In this document: positions 54,964-63,433 of the stretch, piece by piece
Layout: each line of letters begins with the position of its first letter
Position numbering within the stretch: position 1 is the stretch's first letter
Source of the DNA: BOKV01 sp041987205
GTDB taxonomy: Bacteria; Pseudomonadota; Alphaproteobacteria; Rhizobiales; Rhizobiaceae
Length of the DNA stretch: 64,000 nucleotides
Assembly (NCBI GenBank): GCA_041987205.1
Contig: JBHIWX010000001.1
Location: 49,250 to 113,249, forward strand
Reading direction: 5' to 3'
Translations under genes and position numbers: made by a program
Notes under the pieces: model-generated
The model's input: only the letters and a program-made list of their open reading frames with translations
Told to the model about the DNA's origin: nothing
The model's database searches: none

Positions 54964-55767
54964 ATGAACGTCTCTGAAAGCTCGAGGACCTTGCATTTGA
55001 AGAATGCACCACCAGCGCAGCGCGAACTCGGCAAGCTCGACATCGTTCGCGCGCTGGCCGCCCGCTACGACTACCGGCGCTATCTCGAAATCACCACCGG
55101 CGAGACCGGGCATGTCTACACAGAGGCGCGCCGTGCCGGCTTCGAGGATTGCCGGCGTGTCGTCTACCGGCTCGGCACCTGGAAGAAATATGACGAGCAG
55201 CCGATCGACTATCCGCTCGAGGGCGACGACACCAGCGATGCCATCGCGCAGATCCGGGCGAAGGGCCTGGCCTTCGACGTCGTGCTCGTCGACCCGCACC
55301 ACACCTATGCGTGCTCCGCGCGCGACATCGCGGACGCCTTCGACCTCATTCGCACCTCCGGCGCGTTGATTGTGCATGACTGCAACCCGCCGGATGCGAC
55401 CATTGCATCACCGGTCTACGTCTCAGGCGAATGGTGCGGCGTCACTTACAAGGCGTTTCTCGATTTTGCCTTGGGCAATGAACGGGTTCGCCATTTCACC
55501 GTCGACACCGACTATGGCTGCGGCGTCATCCTCAAGCGCCCGCCGCGAAAGGGCCTGCGAAGGCTGCGGGATCTGCTCGACCATGCAACCATGCCGGCAC
55601 GCAAGCGCGAGCTCATACGGCAATGGCGCGCTGCCGGCGAAGACTATGACGCGGCATGGGCACTGTTCGAACGCGAGAAACAGGCGCTGCTCGGCCTGAT
55701 GCCGCCGGACGCGTTCACCGAAACCTACGGCGCGCCACCGCCCCTGCCGGAGCAGGCCCCGCTCTGA
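54964..55767 (+). CDS. class I SAM-dependent methyltransferase-like protein
   Basis: 267 residues. YRRYLEITTGETGHVYTEAR (about 37-56) stands in the position of motif I, although the glycine-rich loop is modified. FDVVLVDPHHTYACSARDIA (about 106-125) followed by LIRTSGALIVHDCNPPDA is typical of Methyltransf_24-type proteins. The C-terminal 70 residues are helical and charged. The start taken is the ATG at 54964, which excludes an unsupported extension. The substrate is unknown; relatives often sit near glycan or secondary-metabolite genes, which are not seen here. Confidence 0.75.
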   Translation: MNVSESSRTLHLKNAPPAQRELGKLDIVRALAARYDYRRYLEITTGETGHVYTEARRAGFEDCRRVVYRLGTWKKYDEQPIDYPLEGDDTSDAIAQIRAKGLAFDVVLVDPHHTYACSARDIADAFDLIRTSGALIVHDCNPPDATIASPVYVSGEWCGVTYKAFLDFALGNERVRHFTVDTDYGCGVILKRPPRKGLRRLRDLLDHATMPARKRELIRQWRAAGEDYDAAWALFEREKQALLGLMPPDAFTETYGAPPPLPEQAPL

Positions 55768-55878
55768 AGCGGCACACAAGGTCGGCCCCTGCGGTCACCT
55801 GAAATCGCCGCCCCTTGCAGTCCGGCGCGGTTCATGGCATCTACAATATTAGTGAAATCTAATATAAAGAATTCCCCC

Positions 55879-56112
55879 ATGGAAACCGTCCTGTCCGGGC
55901 TCGACAATCTGCCCTGGAACCTCGTCATCATCGCCTGCCTGACACTCGGGCTTGCGCCGTTCTTTCCCGAACCGCACATCTGGGAGAAGCTGAAAATGCT
56001 GTTCTCGGGCACGCTGTCGCGCCCGATCGACATCTTCGACTTTCTCATGCACGGCGCGCCCTTCCTCCTCGCCGCCGCAAAGCTGGCCGCGCAGATGCTC
56101 AGGGCCGGCTGA
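55879..56112 (+). CDS. small membrane protein, RND-transporter-annotated type
   Basis: 77 residues. LPWNLVIIACLTLGLAPFFP followed by EPHIWEKLKML is a conserved membrane segment plus amphipathic helix, and RPIDIFDFLMHGAPFLLAAA is a second hydrophobic segment. I recall this short family being annotated as RND transporter although it is far too small for a pump; its function is not known. The ATG at 55879 was preferred over one 15 codons upstream because the conserved part begins here. Confidence 0.6.
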   Translation: METVLSGLDNLPWNLVIIACLTLGLAPFFPEPHIWEKLKMLFSGTLSRPIDIFDFLMHGAPFLLAAAKLAAQMLRAG

Positions 56113-56114
56113 CG

Positions 56115-56290
56115 TCAGTCTTCCCGACCTGCCTTTTCGATCCGCTTGACGATCCGGTTGAGCCCGACCGGGGTCAGCCCGAGATAGGCCGCCAGATCCT
56201 TCTGCGACACACGGGCGACAAGGCCGGGTGAAGTTTCGGCGAGTTTTCGATAGCGTGCCTCGGGCTTCAGCGTCAGCAGGTCACGCTCGA
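56115..56290 (-). pseudogene. Crp/Fnr-family regulator, 3' fragment
   Basis: The minus strand encodes the last 58 or so residues of a Crp/Fnr regulator: ERDLLTLKPEARYRKLAETS, then the helix-turn-helix VSQKDLAAYLGLTPVGLNRI. The cyclic-nucleotide-binding N-terminal domain is missing. The frame runs on to the right only as antisense of other genes. Confidence 0.78.
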
Positions 56291-56717
56291 CGAGGTGACC
56301 ACCAATCTGACGGCCCCCATCGTGCTGACAAGGGCGCTCCTGCCGCATCTGCTGAAAAGCGAAACGCCGCTGGTCGTCAATCTCGTCTCGGCGCTCGCCT
56401 TCGCACCGAAGGACAATGCCGCCTGCTATTCGGCCACCAAGGCAGGGCTGAAGATGTTTTCGGCGGGCATGCGCGCGCAGTTTCCACGTGAGCGCCTGCG
56501 CGTGCTCGACATCTTCCCGCCACTGGTCGCCACCGCCATGACGGCAGGCCGCGGCCCCGAAACCGGCAAGGGCAAGATCACGCCCGAGCAAGCCGCCGAC
56601 GCGATCATCGCCGTCATGGACGGAAAGCGCGAGCGCGCGCTGATCGGCCCGACACGCATCATCGCCTTCCTGTCCGTATTCGCACCGAAACTTGCGACGC
56701 GCCTGATGAGCCGCTGA
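56287..56717 (+). pseudogene. short-chain dehydrogenase (DltE-like), 3' fragment
   Basis: About 143 residues from the middle of the SDR to its end: LDEVTTNLTAPIVLTRALLP, then VNLVSALAFAPK with the catalytic serine and CYSATKAGLKMFS with YxxxK, and the C-terminus ending RLMSR. The cofactor-binding N-terminus is missing, so it cannot be active. It abuts the Crp fragment head to head. Confidence 0.78.
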
Positions 56718-56748
56718 CCGGGCAGGTGCTTGACCGTTTTTCGCCACT

Positions 56749-56764
56749 ATTCTAGTACTGGAAT
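56749..56764. promoter_or_regulatory. palindrome abutting the PadR start codon
   Basis: ATTCTAGTACTGGAAT is a 16-bp inverted repeat with one mismatch pair, ending on the base before the ATG. It leaves no room for a ribosome-binding site, so the gene may be expressed from a leaderless transcript and be autorepressed. Confidence 0.6.
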
Positions 56765-57913
56765 ATGAAAGGCAGCGAGCTGACAAGAGCCGAGTTCGTG
56801 CTGCTCGGCCTCGTCGCCGAGACGCCACGCCACGGCTATGCGATCGAGGAAGCGCTGACCGGGCGTGGCGTCCGGGACTGGGCCGATATCGGCACATCCT
56901 CGATCTATTTCGTGCTGTCGAAACTGGAGGCGCGCGGGCTTGTGCAGTCGGTGCAGCTTTCCGGTGCGAAGTCCCGCAAGACCTATTCCGCCACCGCCGA
57001 CGGCATGGCCTGCCTGGAGGCCGAAACGCTTCAGGCGCTGGGCGAGCCCGTGGCGACATCTTCCAACCTGCTGCTCGGCCTCGCCAACTGGCCGGCAGCC
57101 GATGAAGGCGAAGCCGTCGAGGCGCTGCGCGGCCGACAGGCGGCACTTGCAGCAAGGATCGCGGAAATCTCGGCACGGCGCGAAAGCCAGCGCCCACTGC
57201 CCGACTTCGTCGAGGCGATGTTCGATTATTCACTCGGCCAGATGCGCGCCGAGGCCAACTGGCTGATGCAGTTCCTGAAAACGCGGGAGGATACCGGCAT
57301 GGAGAAAATCGACTTCAGGAAGACGATGAAGACGCTGTGGCATCCAACGGCGAAGGATTTTTCCATTGTCGAGGTGCCCGCCATGCAGTTCGCCATGATC
57401 GACGGCAAAGGCGACCCCAATGTCTCGCCCGACTATGCCGCCGCCGTGCAATGGCTCTACGGGCTGTCCTACACGCTGAAATTCATGTCGAAGAAGGAGC
57501 TGCAACGCGACTACACCGTGCCACCGCTGGAAGGCCTGTGGTGGGCGGAAGACTTGGCAGTCTTCACCGCCGGCGACCGCGCCGACTGGCAATGGACCAT
57601 GATGATCATGCAGCCAGACTGGATCACGCGCGCCATGTTCAATACCGCGATCGAGAAGGTGAAAGGCAAGCAGGGCGAACCGCCGGCAAGCCTGCGCCTG
57701 GAAACCTATGACGAGGGGCTGAGCGTCCAGATCATGCACATCGGCCCCTACAGCGCGGAAGCGCCGACCATCGCCCGCCTGCATGACGAATTCCTGCCCG
57801 CCAACGGCCTGACCGAGACCGGCAATCACCACGAGATCTACCTGTCCGATCCGCGTCGCACCGCTCCGGAGAAACTGAAGACCGTGCTTCGCCAGCCGGT
57901 GAAACGGGTCTGA
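56765..57913 (+). CDS. PadR-type regulator fused to a GyrI-like ligand-binding domain
   Basis: 382 residues. The N-terminal PadR winged helix (about 5-85) has FVLLGLVAETPRHGYAIEEA and TSSIYFVLSKLEARGLVQSV. A helical PadR C-terminal segment runs to about 175. From about 185 a GyrI-like/SOUL-type effector domain begins at KTLWHPTAKDFSIVEVPAMQ and continues through EGLWWAEDL and VQIMHIGPYSAEAPTIARLH. The two parts are in one uninterrupted frame. The protein probably senses a hydrophobic small molecule. No transporter or enzyme is co-directional next to it. Confidence 0.85.
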   Translation: MKGSELTRAEFVLLGLVAETPRHGYAIEEALTGRGVRDWADIGTSSIYFVLSKLEARGLVQSVQLSGAKSRKTYSATADGMACLEAETLQALGEPVATSSNLLLGLANWPAADEGEAVEALRGRQAALAARIAEISARRESQRPLPDFVEAMFDYSLGQMRAEANWLMQFLKTREDTGMEKIDFRKTMKTLWHPTAKDFSIVEVPAMQFAMIDGKGDPNVSPDYAAAVQWLYGLSYTLKFMSKKELQRDYTVPPLEGLWWAEDLAVFTAGDRADWQWTMMIMQPDWITRAMFNTAIEKVKGKQGEPPASLRLETYDEGLSVQIMHIGPYSAEAPTIARLHDEFLPANGLTETGNHHEIYLSDPRRTAPEKLKTVLRQPVKRV

Positions 57914-57992
57914 GGCCCGCCCAGTATTCGACATCCGGTGCCCGATTGTCCTAGAAGTGCCGCAACGGATGAAACCGGATGAAAGACCAGCC

Positions 57993-58268
57993 ATGTCCTT
58001 CCTGAAGAAACTGTTTGGCGGCGGCGGAGCCGCGCCCGCACAAGTCGAACCGATCGAGCACGAGGGTTATCTGATCCGTCCGGCACCGATTGCCGAGAGC
58101 GGGCAATACCGTGTCTGCGCCACGATCACCAAAGAGGTGAATGGCGAGACGAAGGAACACCGGCTCATCCGCGCAGACATGCTGCCAAGCGCCGAGGAGG
58201 CCACCTCCATGGCGCTGCGCAAGGCCAGGCAGGTCATCGCCGAACAGGGCGACTCGATCTTTTCCTGA
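57993..58268 (+). CDS. HlyU-family protein
   Basis: 91 residues. The N-terminus MSFLKKLFGGGG and the domain YLIRPAPIAESGQYRVCATI with EHRLIRADMLPSAEEATSMA are characteristic of the small alphaproteobacterial HlyU-type family, annotated after the Vibrio haemolysin activator but different in fold from the ArsR-type HlyU. The ATG follows GAAAGACCAGCC with a weak ribosome-binding site. The actual role is unknown. Confidence 0.75.
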   Translation: MSFLKKLFGGGGAAPAQVEPIEHEGYLIRPAPIAESGQYRVCATITKEVNGETKEHRLIRADMLPSAEEATSMALRKARQVIAEQGDSIFS

Positions 58269-58453
58269 TCGGCCTTCTCCCCCACAAAGCGCTGCTCGCA
58301 TCGCCTTGGCGCATCAGGCCGGGGCGTTGACCCGCCTTCATAACTCCCCAAACAGGGCTCGTTCGCCGGCACTTGCGGTCCGAGCCGGTATTGGCCGCAC
58401 ACGCACAAGGCCCCCTTCCCGCAGCCGCCGAGCAACCGAATGAAAACCCCGGG

Positions 58454-58492
58454 TTGACATAATCCAATATAACTATAAAACTAGTTATATGG
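58454..58492 (+). promoter_or_regulatory. promoter and ArsR operator overlapping the start codon
   Basis: A TTGACA -35 element lies at 58454-58459. It is followed by CCAATATAACTA-N6-AGTTATATGG-like dyad sequence (58464-58492), which contains TATAAA and runs over the ATG of the ArsR gene. This arrangement fits autorepression of the arsR-permease pair. Confidence 0.6.
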
Positions 58493-58806
58493 AATCAATT
58501 GCTGACACACTCACCATCGAGGAAGCCGCCCAGGGCTTCGCTGCCATTGGCTCGGAAGCACGCCTGCAGGTTCTGCTCGTGCTCGTTCGGGCCGGCCGCG
58601 AGGGGCTGTCGGTCGGCGAGATACAAGACAGGACCGGCATGGCCGCCTCCACGCTGGCCCACCATTTGCGCTTCCTGACATCGGCCGGCCTGGTCGACCA
58701 GAACAAGCAGGGCCGCACCGTGTGCAATCGCGCCGTCTACGACCGGCTGGAAAAGCTCGCCGGCTACATCCTCTCCGAATGCTGTGCCGACGAGAAAAAA
58801 TCATGA
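58489..58806 (+). CDS. ArsR-family regulator
   Basis: 105 residues. The winged helix (about 15-85) has FAAIGSEARLQVLLVLVRAG, the recognition helix in TGMAASTLAHHLRFLTSAGL, and QNKQGRTVCNRAVYDRL for the wing. The vicinal CC near the C-terminus (SECCADE) is a candidate metal(loid) or organic ligand site. The ATG lies within the operator-like dyad, with no ribosome-binding site. Its stop overlaps the permease start (ATGA), so it controls that permease. Confidence 0.88.
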   Translation: MESIADTLTIEEAAQGFAAIGSEARLQVLLVLVRAGREGLSVGEIQDRTGMAASTLAHHLRFLTSAGLVDQNKQGRTVCNRAVYDRLEKLAGYILSECCADEKKS

Positions 58807-59843
58807 CCGATACCAGCCAGACCCATCGCACGCTTCCCGCAGCCCACCGCTGGCGCGAGATCCTGTCCTCGCCATGGACGGTCGTACTGGTTGCACCCTT
58901 GCTCGTCCTGCTGCTCGATCGCCCACATGTCGTCGACATCCTCGCCATCGCGACGCGCGCCTTCCTCTCCACCCTGCCCTATGTCGGCTTCGCCGTGCTG
59001 ACCATCGCCTGGCTTAAGGCCGCCGGCGCCGAGGCCGCCATCTCTAAGGCCTTCGAAGGCCGCGAGACGCGCATGATCGTGCTGGCCGCGCTGATCGGCG
59101 GGCTGGCGCCCTTCTGTTCCTGCGAGGTCATCCCCTTCGTCGCCGGCCTGCTCGCCGTCGGCGCGCCGCTCTCTGCTATCATGGCCTTCTGGCTGTCTTC
59201 GCCGCTGATCGACCCGCCCACCGTGTTCATCACCGCCGCCGCACTCGGTTGGCCCTTCGCCGTCGCCAAGGCTGCAGCCGCTATCGGTCTCGGCCTGTTC
59301 GGCGGTTTCACGATGCGCGCGGCGACCTCGGCAGGCCTGTTCGCCAATGCCGCGCGCGGCATCTCCGTCAAGTCATGCGGCTGCGGCCCCTCCCCCTTCA
59401 ACGGCCGGCCGGTCTGGCGCTTCTGGACCGAGCAGCAGCGCCGCGAAACCTTCCGCGACCAGCTCGTCGAGAACGCACTGTTCCTCGTCAAATGGCTGGC
59501 ACTCGCCTATGTGCTCGAGGCGCTGCTGATCACCTATGTTCCGGCCTCGCTCATCGCCGGCATTGTCGGCGGCGAAGGGATCACGACGATCGCGCTTGCC
59601 GCCGCCGTCGGCATGCCCGCCTATCTCAACGGCTATGTCGCCCCCGCGCTGGTCGCCGGCCTGATGGACCAGGGCATGAGCGCCGGCGCCGGCCTCGCCT
59701 TCATGGTCGGCGGCGCCGTTTCCTCGGTCCCGGCCATGGCGGCAGTCTGGGCGCTCGTCCGCCGCGAGGTATTCTTCGCCTATCTGGGCCTGGGTTTTGC
59801 CGGATCGGTGCTTGCCGGGCTCGTGTTTCAGGCCCTCGCATGA
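58803..59843 (+). CDS. ArsP-like permease (DUF318/UPF0718)
   Basis: 346 residues with about eight to ten hydrophobic segments. The family motif GGLAPFCSCEVIPFVAGLLA (about 99-118) includes the CxC pair, and a second cluster SCGCGPSP lies in the central loop. The late GMPAYLNGYVAPALVAGLMD repeats the fold. Related proteins export methylated or organic arsenicals (ArsP); others are uncharacterised. Co-transcribed with the ArsR-type regulator. Confidence 0.85.
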   Translation: MTDTSQTHRTLPAAHRWREILSSPWTVVLVAPLLVLLLDRPHVVDILAIATRAFLSTLPYVGFAVLTIAWLKAAGAEAAISKAFEGRETRMIVLAALIGGLAPFCSCEVIPFVAGLLAVGAPLSAIMAFWLSSPLIDPPTVFITAAALGWPFAVAKAAAAIGLGLFGGFTMRAATSAGLFANAARGISVKSCGCGPSPFNGRPVWRFWTEQQRRETFRDQLVENALFLVKWLALAYVLEALLITYVPASLIAGIVGGEGITTIALAAAVGMPAYLNGYVAPALVAGLMDQGMSAGAGLAFMVGGAVSSVPAMAAVWALVRREVFFAYLGLGFAGSVLAGLVFQALA

Positions 59844-59944
59844 CGTCCTCACGCGACAGGCGGATGAACCTTTCCCCTGCACGCGCGTTCACCCCGTGAA
59901 ACATCATTGCGCCATGAAACGGCCCAGCGGGTGATCGCCGACGC

Positions 59945-60817
59945 ATGCATCCATTATCGATCATGGAAGAACAGGTCATGGGCATCCTTCGCGCCGCCAT
60001 CGCGATGGTACCCCAGCTGCTCGTCGCGATCCTCGTCCTGGCGCTCGCATGGCTTGTCGCCAAATCCGGGCGCGCCATCATGCGCCGCCTGCTGCGCGGC
60101 CTGCGCCTGCGCGCAAGCCTGAAGGACCTTTTCGTCCTGCTCTTCTCGATCGGCGTGTGGCTGTTCGGGATCACCGTCGCCGCCGTCGTCATCTTCCCCG
60201 AACTGACGCCCGCCAGCGTTCTGGCCGGACTGGGCCTCGGCTCGGTCGCGCTCGGCTTTGCCTTCAAGGATATTTTCGAGAACTTCCTCGCCGGCGTCAT
60301 CATCCTGTTCCGGCGCGAAATGCGCATTGGCGACTTCATCGAATGCGAGGGCCTGGAGGGCAAGGTGGAACGCATCGCCGTGCGCGAAAGCCATATCCGC
60401 CAGAACGACGGCCAGCTCGTGATCGTGCCCAATTCGCTCTTGTTCAAGAACCCGCTGACCATCAGGACCGATCTCGACATCCGCCGTTCCACCATCATCT
60501 GCGGCATCGCCTATGGCGAAGATGTCGATGAGGGCCGCAAGGTCATCGCGCAAGCCGTCGAAGCTTGCGACAGCGTCATCACCGACCGCAAGGACGTGCA
60601 GATCTTCGCGCGCGAATTCGCCGATTCCTCGATCAATTACGAGGTTACGTGGTGGACCGGATCGCGCCCGGTGGACATCCGTCGCTCGCGCGACGAGGTC
60701 GTCGCCGCGGTCAAACGCGCGCTCGACGAGGCCGGCATCGAGATCCCGTTCCCCTATCGCACCCTTACATTCAAGGAAGATCTGGGTATCGTACGCGCGA
60801 ACGCGGACAAGGGCTGA
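59945..60817 (+). CDS. MscS-family mechanosensitive channel
   Basis: 290 residues or slightly fewer. Two or three membrane helices at the N-terminus (AMVPQLLVAILVLALAWLVA and LFSIGVWLFGITVAAVVIFP) are followed by the pore helix LAGLGLGSVALGFAFKDIFE (about 93-112) with the Gly/Ala packing pattern. The beta domain starts RREMRIGDFIECEG. The C-terminal alpha/beta domain is complete. It opens on osmotic downshock. An ATG six codons downstream is an equally good start. Confidence 0.9.
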   Translation: MHPLSIMEEQVMGILRAAIAMVPQLLVAILVLALAWLVAKSGRAIMRRLLRGLRLRASLKDLFVLLFSIGVWLFGITVAAVVIFPELTPASVLAGLGLGSVALGFAFKDIFENFLAGVIILFRREMRIGDFIECEGLEGKVERIAVRESHIRQNDGQLVIVPNSLLFKNPLTIRTDLDIRRSTIICGIAYGEDVDEGRKVIAQAVEACDSVITDRKDVQIFAREFADSSINYEVTWWTGSRPVDIRRSRDEVVAAVKRALDEAGIEIPFPYRTLTFKEDLGIVRANADKG

Positions 60818-60880
60818 CCGGGCGCGCTGCGTCGGCGCCCTGCGACCAACCCTCCATCAAGGACGGAGCGACACGCCCCG

Positions 60881-61300
60881 ATGCAGCAAAGCCTCTTTGT
60901 CGAGACCGGCGGCCCTGGCCTGTACGAGTTCACCGACGCTGTGCTCAGTTTCGTCAAGGCTTCCGTCGCCGATACCGGCCTGCTGACGCTGTTCGTGCGC
61001 CACACCTCCTGCTCGCTGCTGATCCAGGAAAACGCCGACCCGGACGTGCGCCGCGATCTCGACGCCTTCTTCGCCCGCCTCGTGCCGCGCGCCGACGATC
61101 CGTCGATGCGCTATCTCGTCCACCGCCTCGAAGGCCCCGACGACATGCCCGCCCACATCAAGGCGGCGCTGACTCAGGTTTCGTTGTCCATTCCCGTTGC
61201 GCGCGGCAGGCCGGTCCTCGGCACTTGGCAGGGCATCTACCTGTTCGAGCACCGCGACCGGCCCCACCGCCGCGAGATCGTCGCCCATCTGAGCGCCTGA
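60881..61300 (+). CDS. YjbQ-family (UPF0047) protein
   Basis: 139 residues, the normal size. It has FVRHTSCSLLIQENADPDVR with the conserved H, S and N positions, and VARGRPVLGTWQGIYLFEHR near the C-terminus, both hallmarks of the family. Members have been reported with weak thiamine-phosphate synthase activity; the true role is unsettled. It follows the MscS gene by 63 bp on the same strand. Confidence 0.92.
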   Translation: MQQSLFVETGGPGLYEFTDAVLSFVKASVADTGLLTLFVRHTSCSLLIQENADPDVRRDLDAFFARLVPRADDPSMRYLVHRLEGPDDMPAHIKAALTQVSLSIPVARGRPVLGTWQGIYLFEHRDRPHRREIVAHLSA

Positions 61301-61939
61301 AACATATCGGTTATTTCGAGGCAAACACGACGGCGAAGCCGGCCAGCCGTGCCGCTGGGAAGCGGACGTGTATATCCGGCCGGTCGCAAGCTGAAATACA
61401 CCCGAAACGACCCTGGGTGCATGCATCGCGACCCGCCTTTGCTGGACCCGGGCGTCTGACACCAAAGTTTCGCTTGTCAATTCGAGTAAAACCAAGCACT
61501 CTTTTGAGGTTCGGGCATTTTGCGAACTCGAATGAAAGACCGCATAAGCTCGTCGTTGAATGCGGATGAAGCGATCCGGTAGCTGTCTTTTCCCGACGGG
61601 AAACTGGGAATGGAATGAGGCAAACGGGGATCGTCCGTATTTGGAGGCGGGAATGGCGCGCCGGGAGCGCCAATAGGATATCCCGGGTGCCGCTTGGGCT
61701 TGTAGCAGGCGGGGCCCTGTTCGGGATCGCTGCATGGGCAGGTTTCGGACATAGGCAGCACGGCAATAGGGATCTTTCCACGACTGTCAAAATGCACCTG
61801 TTAACCGTTCTCCCCCTTGGGAAGGACGGATCGCCATGTTTCCCGGCGGTGATGTCTTGCGTCCGGCGGGAAGCCTAGAATCGACTCCAGGGATGCCCGG
61901 CCGGGACAGAGGCCGGTATGACATGAAGGAAAGCGAACC
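61301..61939. other. 639-bp gap upstream of the cold-shock gene
   Basis: No gene is convincing. A plus-strand frame (61615-61878) and an antisense proline-rich frame (61477-61797) overlap each other, and neither has a good ribosome-binding site or a recognised motif. The region before 61940 probably includes the long 5' leader usual for cold-shock genes. Confidence 0.5.
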
Positions 61940-62152
61940 ATGAGCCAGAGCGGCATCGTGAAGTTCTTCAACACCGACAAGGGCTACGGCTTCATCAAGC
62001 CTGACGATGGCGGCCCCGACATTTTCGTGCATATCACGGCGGTACAGGCGTCCGGCCTGACCGGCCTTGCCGAAAACCAGAAGGTCGCCTACGAGACGGA
62101 ACCCGACCGTCGCGGCAAGGGACCGAAGGCCGTCAATCTTCAGGTCATGTAA
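61940..62152 (+). CDS. cspA: cold-shock domain protein (CspA family)
   Basis: 70 residues. RNP1 is KGYGFI (about 14-19) and RNP2 is DIFVHI (about 27-32), both needed for single-stranded nucleic-acid binding. The sequence ends RGKGPKAVNLQVM as in most alphaproteobacterial CspA proteins. The ATG follows GGAAAGCGAACC. It acts as an RNA chaperone; which paralogue this is cannot be told. Confidence 0.96.
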   Translation: MSQSGIVKFFNTDKGYGFIKPDDGGPDIFVHITAVQASGLTGLAENQKVAYETEPDRRGKGPKAVNLQVM

Positions 62153-62360
62153 CGCCTGAAGCCGGTCGCGAGGCATCCCCGCCAGGGGCCGGCGGGTTTT
62201 CCGCCTCGAGGAGTTTCGCCTGTTTTCTGCCACCGCCTCGCGTCAATGGCGGCGGATGGCCCGGATGGATTCGCGCCGTCCGCACCGACACGTCGCCTTC
62301 CCGACAAATGTGATCGTTCCGTTAACTTCATGGCAAGGATGTTTACATTACCCCATTGGA

Positions 62361-62481
62361 TGTGAGGGATCGGCACCTACCCACCCCCCAACATCCAGGT
62401 GCCGGCAACGACCCCACAGGACCCGCGCCGGTGTGTTTCCAGGCGTCGAGACGCTTCTTGGAAACATATCGATCCCTCACA
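62361..62481. ncRNA. candidate structured RNA or large stem-loop element
   Basis: A perfect 12-bp closing stem, TGTGAGGGATCG (62361) with CGATCCCTCACA (62470), encloses two further hairpins: GGCACCT/AGGTGCC (62372-62403) and TGTTTCCA/TGGAAACA (62434-62466) with an inner GCGTC-GA-GACGC stem. The shape is a branched 121-nt fold. No family is recognised, the strand is undecided, and no terminator follows. It lies between cspA and a convergent MBL gene. Confidence 0.45.
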
Positions 62482-62649
62482 CCCGTCACCGCAGACAGGC
62501 ATGACCAGGCCGCCCCGTTATCTGCCGTTGCGCCGCCGATGACGCGTGTTTCAGCCTGCCGGTCGCAATCGCGGCGTCGGGAAAGTCATTGAAATCAGAA
62601 CGTTAAGGCCGCGCGCGGCGCGGACATGCACGTCTTCTGAAGGATATGG

Positions 62650-63333
62650 CTAGGACAGGAACGGATTGGTCTGGCGTTCGTGACCGAACGAACTGCCCGG
62701 TCCGTGCCCGCAGATAAAGGAGATGTCGTCGCCCAGTGGCAGCAGCTTCTCCTTGATCGAGGCGATCAGTGCTTCATGGTCCCCGCCCGGCAGATCGGTC
62801 CGCCCGATCGAGCCATTGAACAGCACGTCGCCGACATGGGCAAAGCGCGCCGCCTCGTTGACCAGCACGATATGGCCCGGCGCATGACCGGGGCAATGCA
62901 GCACCATGAAGGGATGACCGCCGATCTCGACCGTATCGCCTTCTTCCAGCCAGCGGTCGGGATAGGCGTTACGAAAACCGCCCGGAACACCGAACATTTC
63001 CGCCTGTTTCTCGATGCTGCTCAACAGGCCCTTGTCGGCCTCGTGCGGCCCCACGAGTTCGACGCCCAGCGCGGATTTGAGCGCCTCGGCGCCGCCTGCA
63101 TGGTCGATATGACCGTGGGTCAGCAGAATGCGCTCGACCGTCATGCCGGTCTGCTTGACCGCATCGAGGATCCGCTCGACATCGCCACCCGGGTCGATCA
63201 CGACGCCGCACTTCGTCTCGCTGTCCCAGATCAGCGTACAGTTCTGCTGAAACGGGGTGACCGGCACGATGGCGACCTGCAGTCGCCCTGTCGTGCCGGT
63301 GGCACCGTCCTGATCCTTGCCTTGCGAATCCAT
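62650..63333 (-). CDS. MBL-fold hydrolase, glyoxalase II-like (YcbL type)
   Basis: 227 residues. The metal motif is THGHIDHAGG (about 73-82), followed by HCPGHAPGH, the bridging aspartate in HVGDVLFNGSIGRTDLPGGD and the late histidine in FICGHGPGS. The GSIGRTDLPGG signature is typical of YcbL and other short hydroxyacylglutathione-hydrolase-like enzymes that lack the C-terminal glutathione domain. The substrate is probably a thioester such as S-lactoylglutathione. Confidence 0.9.
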   Translation of the reverse strand: MDSQGKDQDGATGTTGRLQVAIVPVTPFQQNCTLIWDSETKCGVVIDPGGDVERILDAVKQTGMTVERILLTHGHIDHAGGAEALKSALGVELVGPHEADKGLLSSIEKQAEMFGVPGGFRNAYPDRWLEEGDTVEIGGHPFMVLHCPGHAPGHIVLVNEAARFAHVGDVLFNGSIGRTDLPGGDHEALIASIKEKLLPLGDDISFICGHGPGSSFGHERQTNPFLS

Positions 63334-63433
63334 GTTGGCCCTCCACGAAGATCCGGATCAGGCCTAGTTCGCCATGGCGACGCCGACAAGTCTTTTCTGG
63401 CGCTTCCGCCGGAGCGTATCCGGCAGACGATAC

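Noticed and set aside
61477..61797. Proline-rich minus-strand frame in the gap before cspA
   Set aside because: No ribosome-binding site and no recognised motif, and it overlaps another equally weak frame; left as an unassigned gap.
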